From NCBI RefSeq assembly GCF_022387135.1, contig NZ_CP092462.1:3596001-3660000 (forward strand): 64,000 nt of DNA, read 5' to 3'. Position numbers and translations under genes: made by a program. The notes under the pieces were generated by a model. That model was not told where the DNA came from. It saw only the letters and a list, made by a program, of their open reading frames with translations, and searched no databases. Shown piece by piece: positions 16,908-23,566 of this stretch (positions are counted from its first letter, which is position 1; each line of letters starts with the position of its first letter). The DNA comes from Comamonas sp. B21-038 (GTDB taxonomy: Bacteria; Pseudomonadota; Gammaproteobacteria; Burkholderiales; Burkholderiaceae_C).

Positions 16908-17231
16908 ATGTTCAATCTCATCCGCACCCGCACCATCGTCGCAGCCAGCCTGGCCTTGGCCGGTGGCGCCCATGCCATGAGCACCGCCCCCGTCGGCAAT
17001 GGCTCGGACTACCCCCCCTACCTGGAAGAGCCCAGCCAGCTGACGCGTGCCCAGGTCCGGGCCGAGTTCACCGAGGCCCGCAACAGCGGCATGCTGCTGC
17101 TCAAGGGCGACGAGTTCCAGACCACCATGACGCCACAAGGCATGCCGCTGAGCCGTGCAGAGGTGATCCGTGCAGCCACCCAGGCCCGCATGGATGGCAC
17201 CTTGCCGCACGGCGATGGTTTTGGCGAGTAA
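16908..17231 (+). CDS. DUF4148-like exported protein
   Basis: A 107-residue protein with a Sec signal (TIVAASLALAGGAHA) and a mature part with LTRAQVRAEFTEARNSGMLL and PLSRAEVIRAATQARMDGTL, the two amphipathic L-T/S-R-A-x-V repeats typical of short DUF4148 proteins of Burkholderiales. It has no Cys in the mature part. It lies between the Cys-repeat peptide and the MNIO gene on the same strand. Function is unknown; it may be a periplasmic companion or a passenger gene. Confidence 0.65.
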   Translation: MFNLIRTRTIVAASLALAGGAHAMSTAPVGNGSDYPPYLEEPSQLTRAQVRAEFTEARNSGMLLLKGDEFQTTMTPQGMPLSRAEVIRAATQARMDGTLPHGDGFGE

Positions 17232-17264
17232 CAACGGCTGCTGCTGCACCCACCCGAGGGAGAC

Positions 17265-18050
17265 ATGATGATTGGCCTTGGTTTTCGACGTGAGATGCTG
17301 GACTGGGACATGTCTGCCGTCCAGGCCGACTTCTTTGAAGTCGCACCCGAGAATTGGATATACCGGGATCTGGCGCCGCTGCATGCGCTGATCGAGTCAG
17401 GCCGCCCGGTGCATCTGCATGGCGTGGCACTGAACCTGGGTGGCACTGCCGCACTGGACCAGTCGTTCCTGCGCGATCTGCGCAAGCTGATCAATGCACT
17501 GGGCCGCCCGCTGTACTCCGACCACCTGGCCGCCAGCGGGGACAGCCACCAGCTGTACGACCTGTTCGCCGTGCCCTTTACCGCGCCACAGGCACGCCGC
17601 GTTGCCGATCGCATCTGCGCGGTGCAGGATGCACTGGGCATGCGCATCGCGATCGAGAACACCACCTGGTACACCAATATCGGCACGATGCCGGAGGCCG
17701 ATTTCCTGGGCATGGTGCTCGAGCGTGCCGACTGCCAACTGCTGCTGGATCTCAACAACCTGTCGGTCAACCACAAGAACCATGGCGGGCTCAGCCCCAG
17801 CGAATTCGTGCAGCGCCTGGGCATGGGGCGGGTGAGCTACATGCATGTGGCGGGCCATGAGTTCGATCCACGCTTTGACCTGTTCATGGACACCCACAGC
17901 CAGCCGGTCGAAGCACACACCCAACAGCTGGCCACCCGCCTGGCGGAGCGCCACGGCACGCCGGTGCTGCTGGAGTGGGACAACGATGTTCCCGGCATCG
18001 ATGTGATCAACGAGGAATTGTCATGTCTGCGAACTTCTATGACTACGTGA
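17265..18050 (+). CDS. MNIO-family oxidase (DUF692; BufB/HvfB/MbnB-like)
   Basis: A 261-residue TIM-barrel enzyme of the multinuclear non-haem iron oxidase family, which rewrites Cys residues in ribosomal peptides (MbnB makes oxazolone-thioamide in methanobactin). The metal-binding pattern is complete: FFEVAPENW (E25, E29), HLHG (H50, H52), SDHL (H87), IENTTWY (E131), DLNNLSVNHKNHG (D162, N165), HVAGHE (H194, H198) and LLEWDNDVP (E237, D239). GAGGGAGAC precedes ATG 17265. The partner gene begins inside its last 28 bases, so the two are coupled. The likely substrate is the Cys-repeat peptide upstream. Cytoplasmic. Family assignment is strong, the exact chemistry is not. Confidence 0.93.
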   Translation: MMIGLGFRREMLDWDMSAVQADFFEVAPENWIYRDLAPLHALIESGRPVHLHGVALNLGGTAALDQSFLRDLRKLINALGRPLYSDHLAASGDSHQLYDLFAVPFTAPQARRVADRICAVQDALGMRIAIENTTWYTNIGTMPEADFLGMVLERADCQLLLDLNNLSVNHKNHGGLSPSEFVQRLGMGRVSYMHVAGHEFDPRFDLFMDTHSQPVEAHTQQLATRLAERHGTPVLLEWDNDVPGIDVINEELSCLRTSMTT

Positions 18051-18304
18051 GAGGCATTTCGGACCAGGTTCCGCTGGGCTACAGCCCCAACGGCATGCGC
18101 GCCTACCGGCACCTGGTCTATGTCGGGGCCAGCCAGATGGTGGAGGCCCATTTTCCCGAACTGCGCGAGCAACTGGGCGAGGACACATGGCGCGAACTGA
18201 TCGCAGCCTTTGTACGCGATTCGCGCTGGAGCTCGGCCTACTATGGAGATATGAAAGATGCATTCCTCGAATTCATTGCCATCGAGAGCACGCGAGAAGA
18301 TTGA
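18023..18304 (+). CDS. MNIO partner protein, N-terminal DUF2063 domain only (BufC/HvfC-like)
   Basis: A 93-residue protein with the start of the DUF2063 partner family: FYDYVRGISDQVPLGYSPNGMRAYRHLVY, then HFPELREQLGEDTWRELIAAFVRDS. Partners of DUF692 enzymes recognise the peptide leader. HvfC/BufC proteins are usually about 250 residues with a second C-terminal domain; here the frame ends after the first domain, and no second domain follows in any frame because DoxX begins inside the gene (47-base overlap). GAGGAATTGTC precedes ATG 18023. The short form may be a natural minimal partner rather than a broken gene, as the overlaps are tidy. Confidence 0.8.
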   Translation: MSANFYDYVRGISDQVPLGYSPNGMRAYRHLVYVGASQMVEAHFPELREQLGEDTWRELIAAFVRDSRWSSAYYGDMKDAFLEFIAIESTRED

Positions 18305-18722
18305 CGGCCTGGGCCTGCTGCTGCTGCGCCTGTGGGTGGGGCAGGAGTTCGCGCTGGCAGGGTTCCGCAAGCTCTCGTCAGGCTGGACGGCACCCAGCTG
18401 GTTTGCGGGCCTCGACTTCCCCATTTTTGTGGGCTGGCTGCCCGCGAGCCTCAACTGGGGCATAGCCGGTGTTGCCGAACTGCTACTGGGCATTGCACTG
18501 GTGCTGGGTATTGCGTCGCGCACCGCGTCACTGGGCCTGTTGTTCATCACCTATGTGGCTGTGTACAGTGTTCACTTCGACCTCGGCTGGGCCGGGTGGA
18601 ACCAGATCGACAGCGATGATGGCCTGGGGTTCAAGGTGCCGCTGATGCTGGCCCTCATGCTGGTGGCCATCGTTACCCAGGGACCGGGCCGCTGGTCGTT
18701 CGACAGCTGGCGCAGGCCATAA
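18258..18722 (+). CDS. DoxX-family membrane protein (HvfX-like)
   Basis: A 154-residue inner-membrane protein with four helices: GLGLLLLRLWVGQEFALAGFRKL, WGIAGVAELLLGIALVLGI, TASLGLLFITYVAVYSVHF and VPLMLALMLVAIV. FALAGFRKL and the G-x-x-E pair in the second helix are family marks. DoxX proteins accompany DUF692-DUF2063 pairs in bufferin and Hvf loci, where an electron-transfer or export role is suspected but not settled. It overlaps the partner gene by 47 bases and is followed by the sigma factor gene after 12 bases, so it is part of one transcript. Confidence 0.85.
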   Translation: MHSSNSLPSRAREKIDGLGLLLLRLWVGQEFALAGFRKLSSGWTAPSWFAGLDFPIFVGWLPASLNWGIAGVAELLLGIALVLGIASRTASLGLLFITYVAVYSVHFDLGWAGWNQIDSDDGLGFKVPLMLALMLVAIVTQGPGRWSFDSWRRP

Positions 18723-18734
18723 CCAAGGGCAGGA

Positions 18735-19304
18735 ATGCACACTATCGCAGCAGATATCACCGTCCAATGGCGCCAAGCCATGCTGCGCTTTGCGATGCTG
18801 CACCTGCCTTCGCGTGAAGAGGCCGAGGACGCCGTTCAGGACACCTTGACCGCCTTGCTGCTGCTGGACCGCGCCAGCTTTGACGCCACCCAGGCCAAGA
18901 GTTACCTGTTCGGCATCCTGCGCAACAAGATCAATGACCGGCTGCGCCAGAAATACCGCGCACCGCTGAACTACGCCGAGGCCTTCAACGATGACCTCGA
19001 CCAGGTCCTCTTCGACAAACGCGGCCACTGGGTCGATGGCGTGGCACCGGCCACCTGGGTCAATCCCCAGCAGCAGTTGCAGAACGACCAGTTCTTCCTC
19101 GTTGTGGATCTATGTGTGCACAAGCTGCCCGCCAAGCCGGCACGGGTGTTTTCAATGAAGGAGTTCCTCGACTGTGAAGCCGATGAGATCTGCAGCACCT
19201 TGGGCATCACCAAGGCCGATTACTGGCAGTGCATGAGCCGCGCGCGCAAGCAGCTGCAGCTCTGCCTGCACCACAACTGGTTTGAGCAAGAAAGGGCGCC
19301 ATGA
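18735..19304 (+). CDS. ECF-family RNA polymerase sigma factor
   Basis: A 189-residue group IV sigma factor. Region 2 reads QAMLRFAMLHLPSREEAEDAVQDTLTALL and SYLFGILRNKINDRLRQK (DNA melting and -10 recognition); region 4 reads CEADEICSTLGITKADYWQCMSRARKQLQLCL (-35 recognition). The linker is longer than average (about residues 85-130). AGGGCAGGA lies directly in front of the ATG. It is co-transcribed with the MNIO cluster and overlaps the anti-sigma gene by ATGA. It probably activates the cluster on metal or oxidative stress; the target promoter is not established. Confidence 0.92.
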   Translation: MHTIAADITVQWRQAMLRFAMLHLPSREEAEDAVQDTLTALLLLDRASFDATQAKSYLFGILRNKINDRLRQKYRAPLNYAEAFNDDLDQVLFDKRGHWVDGVAPATWVNPQQQLQNDQFFLVVDLCVHKLPAKPARVFSMKEFLDCEADEICSTLGITKADYWQCMSRARKQLQLCLHHNWFEQERAP

Positions 19305-19513
19305 AGTGCCGCGACTACATTTTTCAACTGACCTCCGGTCAACTGGAGGACGCGGGCACGGCCACCCAGATCGCTGCCTGGCAGCATCGCATGATTTGCT
19401 GGCGCTGCCGCGCGTTCACCCGCAATGATGCGGCGCTGCAAGACATGCTCAAGGGCTATGGTGACCATCTCCAGACCCCGCAGACCCCACCTGCCGAGCC
19501 CTCCGACAACTAG
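19301..19513 (+). CDS. Short zinc-binding anti-sigma factor
   Basis: A 70-residue protein with the zinc anti-sigma motif C3...H29-x3-C33-x2-C36 (the last part reads HRMICWRC) and no membrane helix, so it should be cytoplasmic. Such proteins hold their ECF sigma factor inactive until metal or thiol oxidation releases it. The ATG overlaps the sigma stop codon (ATGA), the usual arrangement for a sigma/anti-sigma pair. Thiol or copper attack on the zinc site would be a simple trigger for a copper-buffering cluster; that is inference. Confidence 0.85.
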   Translation: MKCRDYIFQLTSGQLEDAGTATQIAAWQHRMICWRCRAFTRNDAALQDMLKGYGDHLQTPQTPPAEPSDN

Positions 19514-19525
19514 GCAACAGTGAGA

Positions 19526-19543
19526 TACTGTACATAAATACAG
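19526..19543. promoter_or_regulatory. LexA (SOS) box candidate
   Basis: TACTGTACATAAATACAG contains CTGT-N8-ACAG, the consensus LexA half-site pair of beta- and gammaproteobacteria, with an AT-rich centre. It lies 37 bases before the DUF3224 gene and just after the anti-sigma gene. It may place the DUF3224 gene in the SOS regulon. Confidence 0.6.
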
Positions 19544-19580
19544 CCCCGTGCCAGAATGCCATTTTTGCCTGGACATGCCC

Positions 19581-19982
19581 ATGGACCACATCGCCACCGG
19601 ATCCTTTGACATCACGCTGCAGCCAGAAGCCCTCAGCCCCGTCGCCAAGGCCACCGGCCTGGGCCGGCTCTCGCTGAACAAGCAGTTCAGCGGCGATCTG
19701 CAGGCAACGAGCCAGGGCGAGATGCTGTCTTTCCGCAGCAGCACCGCCGGCTCAGCCGGCTATGTGGCCATGGAGCGGGTGCAAGGCCATCTGCATGGCC
19801 GCCATGGCAGTTTTGTGCTGCAGCACAGCGCCAGCATGGCCCAGGGCGAGGCTAGCCAACACATCACCGTCGTGCCCGACTCGGCCACCGATGCACTGCA
19901 AGGCCTGCGCGGTACGATGCAGATCACCATCGACAACGGCCAGCATTCCTACCGCTTTGCGTACCAGCTGCCGCAGACCTGA
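19581..19982 (+). CDS. DUF3224 family protein behind a LexA box
   Basis: A 133-residue protein with the DUF3224 pattern: ATGSFDITLQPE, GLGRLSLNKQFSGDLQATSQGEML, GYVAMERVQGHLHGRHGSFVLQH and VVPDSATDALQGLRGTMQITI. It should form a small allene-oxide-cyclase-like barrel; no activity is known. ATG 19581 (MDHIATG) gives the normal family start; ATG 19575 and a GTG at 19548 are alternatives. No signal peptide. The LexA box upstream separates its control from the sigma operon. A terminator follows. Confidence 0.82.
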   Translation: MDHIATGSFDITLQPEALSPVAKATGLGRLSLNKQFSGDLQATSQGEMLSFRSSTAGSAGYVAMERVQGHLHGRHGSFVLQHSASMAQGEASQHITVVPDSATDALQGLRGTMQITIDNGQHSYRFAYQLPQT

Positions 19983-20012
19983 GCCACGCTGCGCGCCGCC
20001 GGTGGCGAACCT

Positions 20013-20051
20013 GTCCCGGCGCTGCGATAGCATGCAAGACCGGGACTTTTT
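20013..20051 (+). terminator. Terminator after the DUF3224 gene
   Basis: GTCCCGG and CCGGGAC enclose a 20-base loop and are followed by TTTTT, 30 bases after the DUF3224 stop codon. Confidence 0.5.
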
Positions 20052-20194
20052 GCAGGGCGCGGCGTTTTCACGGTGGGCAGGGTGCGCCGCTGCTCCGTAG
20101 AATGCAGAGCGAACCCTGCACCCTTCCCTGGCCCACATGCCCAGGGCGTTCCCACCTCTGCGCGACCACCGCACACCGCGCAAAAAGGCATGAC

Positions 20195-20755
20195 GTGACC
20201 CATGGCTTCCGCGATGCACCGGACGGCCTGCGCTACGCGGAGTCCATCAGCGGGCCGATGCGGCTGTTTGCCGCGACCATTGGCTTGGCGATGTTCCTGA
20301 TTCCGGTCCCCTTTGTGCACCATGCCCACGGGGGCCTGCGCTGGTGGCAGTGGCTGCTGCTGGCAGCCTGCGTGGCCGTGCCAGCAATGATGGGGCTGTT
20401 TTTTCTGAGCCTGGCCGGTGGGCGCTGTCTGCGGCTGCATTTTGACAACCGCCAGCGCTGCATGCTTCGCCACCGGCGTTTTCCCTGGCCACGGCACCCC
20501 GAGGCCGTACCCTATGCGCAGATCGATCCGCCCAGCGTGCTGGAGCGCAGCTCCGAGGACGGGCCACACTATGTTGTGCGTCTAGCCGTTCGAGGCGAGC
20601 GTGCGATGCATCTGGGCAGTTTTGGGTGGCAGGCAGAGGCCCAGGAATGGTGCCAGCGCATTGCTGACCATCTGCAGCACCAGCCACCCCTGCCGACACC
20701 GATGGCCCCCACGCCAGGGTCGGATGGCGCGCACGCAGACCCCCAAACGCGTTGA
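20195..20755 (+). CDS. Two-helix membrane protein of unknown function
   Basis: About 186 residues: a short N-terminus, two hydrophobic segments (LFAATIGLAMFLIPVPF and WWQWLLLAACVAVPAMMGLFFLSL) and a soluble C-terminal part with alternating strands (LRLHFDNRQRCMLRHRRFPW, HYVVRLAVRGERAMHLGSFG) that resembles a small PH-like fold of bacterial membrane proteins. GTG 20195 with AAAGG in front is chosen; an ATG at 20102 would add 31 poorly coding residues. I do not recognise the family. Convergent with the BLUF gene. Confidence 0.6.
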   Translation: MTHGFRDAPDGLRYAESISGPMRLFAATIGLAMFLIPVPFVHHAHGGLRWWQWLLLAACVAVPAMMGLFFLSLAGGRCLRLHFDNRQRCMLRHRRFPWPRHPEAVPYAQIDPPSVLERSSEDGPHYVVRLAVRGERAMHLGSFGWQAEAQEWCQRIADHLQHQPPLPTPMAPTPGSDGAHADPQTR

Positions 20756-20843
20756 AGACCAGACTGAAGGGGCGAATGGGCTGGAAAACGAACCTTGTGC
20801 CGTTCGGGCTGCAGACCGGCAGCGCCGCACCTCACTCAGCCCT

Positions 20844-21251
20844 TCAAAAAATATCGAGTGTCCTGATGGCGCCCGCAAAGCGCTCCAGCGCGCCGCAGGG
20901 TTGGGTCTGGGCCAGCGATGGGATATCCAGACCGCTGCTGCCGAGATCGCTGTCCGCATACCCCATCACCCAGCCGGGGAAGCGGCGCTCAGGGCCAGAC
21001 AGGCCTGCATCGACCACGGTGAAATCCGAATGCCGGGGATCGGCGCGCAGATGGGCCTCCAGCAAAGCCATCGCTTCCGGAGCGCCTTCCACATACTGCG
21101 CAAACCAGTCGCCGTCAAACACCAGCACGCCCGTGATGCCATGGATGGCATTCATTTCACGGGCCTGTTTGACGATGCGCCCCACCTCGGTGGAGCTGTA
21201 GCCGGCCGCCAGCCTGCTGATGTAGAGAAGGGACCGGAGGCTGGTAGGCAT
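20844..21251 (-). CDS. Short BLUF-domain blue-light sensor
   Basis: A 135-residue protein made of one BLUF domain, which binds FAD and switches on blue light. The key residues are present: Tyr10 in LLYISR, Asn34 in AREMNAIHGITG, Gln52 in WFAQYVEG, and a Trp in FPGWVMGYAD near the end of the fold. No output domain is fused, so it must act on a partner protein. ATG 21251 (MPTSLRSLLYISR) gives the normal start; ATG 21278 adds nine residues. Its neighbours give no obvious partner. Confidence 0.9.
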   Translation of the reverse strand: MPTSLRSLLYISRLAAGYSSTEVGRIVKQAREMNAIHGITGVLVFDGDWFAQYVEGAPEAMALLEAHLRADPRHSDFTVVDAGLSGPERRFPGWVMGYADSDLGSSGLDIPSLAQTQPCGALERFAGAIRTLDIF

Positions 21252-21372
21252 GGATGCGCTTTCGCTGTCAATGAACATTCAATGTACTTGCACCCTTCGC
21301 AACCAGCACCCAAGGAGGGGCGTTTCTGTAGGTCGCCAGGGCGGTGGGTGAACGGGCCCGTGCCCAGATACG

Positions 21373-21417
21373 GCTTGCCCCTGGCAGCCGTGCAGACACG
21401 GCTGACCAGGGGCAAGC
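21373..21417. repeat. Long near-perfect hairpin
   Basis: GCTTGCCCCTGG plus CAGCCGTG pairs with CACGGCTG plus CCAGGGGCAAGC: 20 base pairs with one bulged A and a CAGA loop. It has no U tail on either strand. It lies 36 bases downstream of the Cys-pair repeat gene (minus strand) and could protect the 3' end of its mRNA. Confidence 0.6.
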
Positions 21418-21452
21418 GGCAAGCGCTACAGTTTGCGCTCAATCAGCGGCAA

Positions 21453-22019
21453 TTACTGGCCGAACTTGCGCTTGGCATCGGCAACGCAGGCGTCCTTGGC
21501 ATCACCGGCCATCGCATCGCAACGCTCCTTGGCGGCCTTGTAGTCGGCTTCACGGCTCTTCTCGGCAGCGTCCTTGCGGGCATCGGCCACGTCAGCCGGG
21601 TTGGACGATGGCTTGGCGCTGACTTCGGCAACCTTGGCCGCTTCCAGAGCCTTCACATGGGCAGCCTTGGCTTCCTTCTGGCAAACATCCTTGGTGTTGC
21701 CGGTCGCGTCATCGCACTTTTCCTTCGCGACATCGTATTCCGCATCGGCCTTGGCCTTGGCCAGATCGTGGCGGTGGCCTTCGGTAGGCTCGGCGCGGTG
21801 CTTCAGATCGGCCAGCGCAATCTTCTTCTGGCCATCAGCCTGCTTCTTGCAGACATCCTTGGCATTGCCCTTCATGGGCTTGCACTGGTCGCTGGCAGCC
21901 TTGTACTCGGCCTCGATGCGATCCTTTTCCGTTTTTTGCTCGGCCGAGGTCATGGCAAAGACACCACCGGAGAAGAAAGCGGCGGCACACAGAGCGGCAA
22001 TAGTGGGTTGGAGCTTCAT
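21453..22019 (-). CDS. Exported Lys/Ala-rich protein with three Cys-pair repeats
   Basis: A 188-residue protein with a Sec signal (AALCAAAFFSGGVFA) and three copies of a helical unit of about 40 residues in which two Cys flank a G-x-x-K-D loop: CKPMKGNAKDVC, CDDATGNTKDVC and CDAMAGDAKDAC. Each repeat starts with Y-K/D-A-A/V and ends in a Lys-rich helix, so disulphide-closed hairpins on a long helix are likely. AAGGAAAAAAACC precedes ATG 22019. Related sequences occur in Burkholderiales as unnamed proteins or loosely as TolA-like; I know no function. Periplasmic by inference. Confidence 0.75.
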   Translation of the reverse strand: MKLQPTIAALCAAAFFSGGVFAMTSAEQKTEKDRIEAEYKAASDQCKPMKGNAKDVCKKQADGQKKIALADLKHRAEPTEGHRHDLAKAKADAEYDVAKEKCDDATGNTKDVCQKEAKAAHVKALEAAKVAEVSAKPSSNPADVADARKDAAEKSREADYKAAKERCDAMAGDAKDACVADAKRKFGQ

Positions 22020-22365
22020 GGTTTTTTTCCTTGGATCGTTATGGTGAAAGATCTGACTATTTTTTGCACCCATCAATGAAGCGCAAAAAATAATCTCCTG
22101 GCATGTCATTCATGCAATACCGCCACAATGGCTGCGTTGCTGGCCTCAATGGCGTGAATGAATTATCAGCAGCCACTGGCAGGCATGCTGTGGGTGGCAG
22201 GACGGACCCATGGTCAGATTTCACCTACCGGGGCAACGCCCCGTTACGACTCGGAAAAGCGCCCTTCGGCAGTGTCTCAAACGCTGGCAAAATTCAGGGC
22301 CGCCCACTGCATGTTGCAGCCCTTGCGCCACGCGCAGAGCGGCCCACGCCAGACAACCACCGCCT
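22020..22365. other. Intergenic stretch without a recognised gene
   Basis: Divergent promoter region of the Cys-pair repeat gene and the DUF6314 gene. A small CGGGGC/GCCCCG hairpin is present near 22228-22242. Nothing else recognisable is seen. Confidence 0.5.
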
Positions 22366-22380
22366 ATGGAACACACCGCC

Positions 22381-22875
22381 ATGACCCACGAGCGCCAGCC
22401 ACCCTGGGTGGCTGAACAACTGCTGGCTGCGCTGCAAGGCGAATGGCGCTTTACCCGCAGCCTGCAGGACCTCGTCAGCCATCACCCCATTGGCACCGTG
22501 CAAGGCCACGCGCACTTCACACCCGAGAGCGCCAGCACGGCCCACTATGCAGAGAACGGCCAGATGGTGCTGCACAACGGCCAATCCTTTCGCGCCAGCG
22601 GCCGCTATTTTTTCAGCCAGCAAGGGGCTGACCTGTGCATCTACTTTGATGCGCAGCAGCAGCGCCTTTTTCACCAACTGCGCCCTGCGCTGGACCCGCA
22701 GGGGCAGCTGAGCGCCAGCAGCTCGCACCTGTGCATCGCGGACCGCTATGACAGCCACTACGCGTTTTTAAGCAACGGCAGTTTTGTTATTGAGCACCAG
22801 GTGCGCGGACCGCACAAGTCGTACCGCAGCCATACGCTGTATGAGCGGCCGGGCCGTACAGACAACCAGGGCTGA
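22381..22875 (+). CDS. DUF6314 family protein
   Basis: A 164-residue soluble protein. The motif LLAALQGEWRFTRSL, then GTVQGHAHFTP, YAENGQMVLHNGQSFRASGRYFF and the C-terminal HQVRGPHKSYRSHTLYER match the DUF6314 family, a small calycin-like barrel of unknown function. ATG 22381 is used; ATG 22366 adds five residues, and the frame is open far upstream without coding character. No signal peptide. Confidence 0.75.
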   Translation: MTHERQPPWVAEQLLAALQGEWRFTRSLQDLVSHHPIGTVQGHAHFTPESASTAHYAENGQMVLHNGQSFRASGRYFFSQQGADLCIYFDAQQQRLFHQLRPALDPQGQLSASSSHLCIADRYDSHYAFLSNGSFVIEHQVRGPHKSYRSHTLYERPGRTDNQG

Positions 22876-23022
22876 TGGGTCGGTAACTGCGAGCTGCCTG
22901 GCCGGACAATACCGGCAATGCATGCAACCGCTTGCTGCTGCCACTGCGCTCTACCCTCGCCTTGCACAACCCCAGTCCAACGCAGCCGGCTAAGTGGCGA
23001 GCGCGATGCGCATCAGGGCCAG

Positions 23023-23358
23023 TTAGCCCTGCGCCTGCCATTCGACAAATTCCATCCTCTGGGATGCGCACAGGCGGTTCAGCGCCGCCACGCCCTGCAC
23101 AAAGTGCGGCTCCTTCTCATGCGCCGCCAACGCCTGGCGGTCGGTCCATGCCTCAAAGAGATAGACCAGCTCTTGGCCCACCGCAAGGTCGTAGCGCAGG
23201 CAGCCAGCCTCCTGCCGGCTGGCCCGCGCCAAGGTGGTAAGCGTCGAGACGACGTCCGGCAAATGGCCGGGCAGGGGTTGCAAGGTGACGATCAGGTTCA
23301 GCGGTGCAGTCAATTCTGGCTCCTTGGATGAGATGGCGTTGTGGTTCAACAGAGTCAT
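23023..23358 (-). CDS. Antibiotic biosynthesis monooxygenase (ABM) domain protein
   Basis: A 111-residue dimeric alpha-beta barrel: LNLIVTLQPLPGHLPDVVSTLTTLARASRQEAGCLRYDLAVG, YLFEAWTDRQALAAHEKEPHFVQ. The E-A-G-C-L-x-Y and E-x-W-x-D-x-x-A-L-x-x-H pattern is that of YgiN-type ABM proteins, cofactor-free quinol oxygenases. ATG 23358 is used because it precedes the first barrel strand by a short linker; the frame continues upstream without coding signs. Possible role in quinone or catechol detoxification; substrate unknown. Confidence 0.85.
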   Translation of the reverse strand: MTLLNHNAISSKEPELTAPLNLIVTLQPLPGHLPDVVSTLTTLARASRQEAGCLRYDLAVGQELVYLFEAWTDRQALAAHEKEPHFVQGVAALNRLCASQRMEFVEWQAQG

Positions 23359-23437
23359 CGATACAAGCCTAGCATTGATGCGCATACAGGCGCAGCTGGG
23401 GCGGTCAACGCCGATCGACCGCAACCGTATAGCGGCT

Positions 23438-23472
23438 AAAAATGCAAACGCCCGATGCAGTGCACCGGGCGT
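23438..23472 (-). terminator. Terminator of the PQQ dehydrogenase gene
   Basis: On the minus strand ACGCCCG and CGGGCGT enclose an 11-base loop and are followed by TTGCATTTTT, about 95 bases after the dehydrogenase stop. Confidence 0.5.
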
Positions 23473-23566
23473 CATGGGCCGGATGGCTCCGGCATTTTTT
23501 ATCCGTCCCAACTAGCGACTTCCATGGCGACGGGCCATTCTCAGTTGCAGCCTGTACGCAGGCCGG

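Noticed and set aside
23476..23500. Plus-strand hairpin GCCGGA/TCCGGC with T run
   Set aside because: It has terminator shape, but no plus-strand gene ends near it; the minus-strand hairpin beside it fits the PQQ dehydrogenase better.
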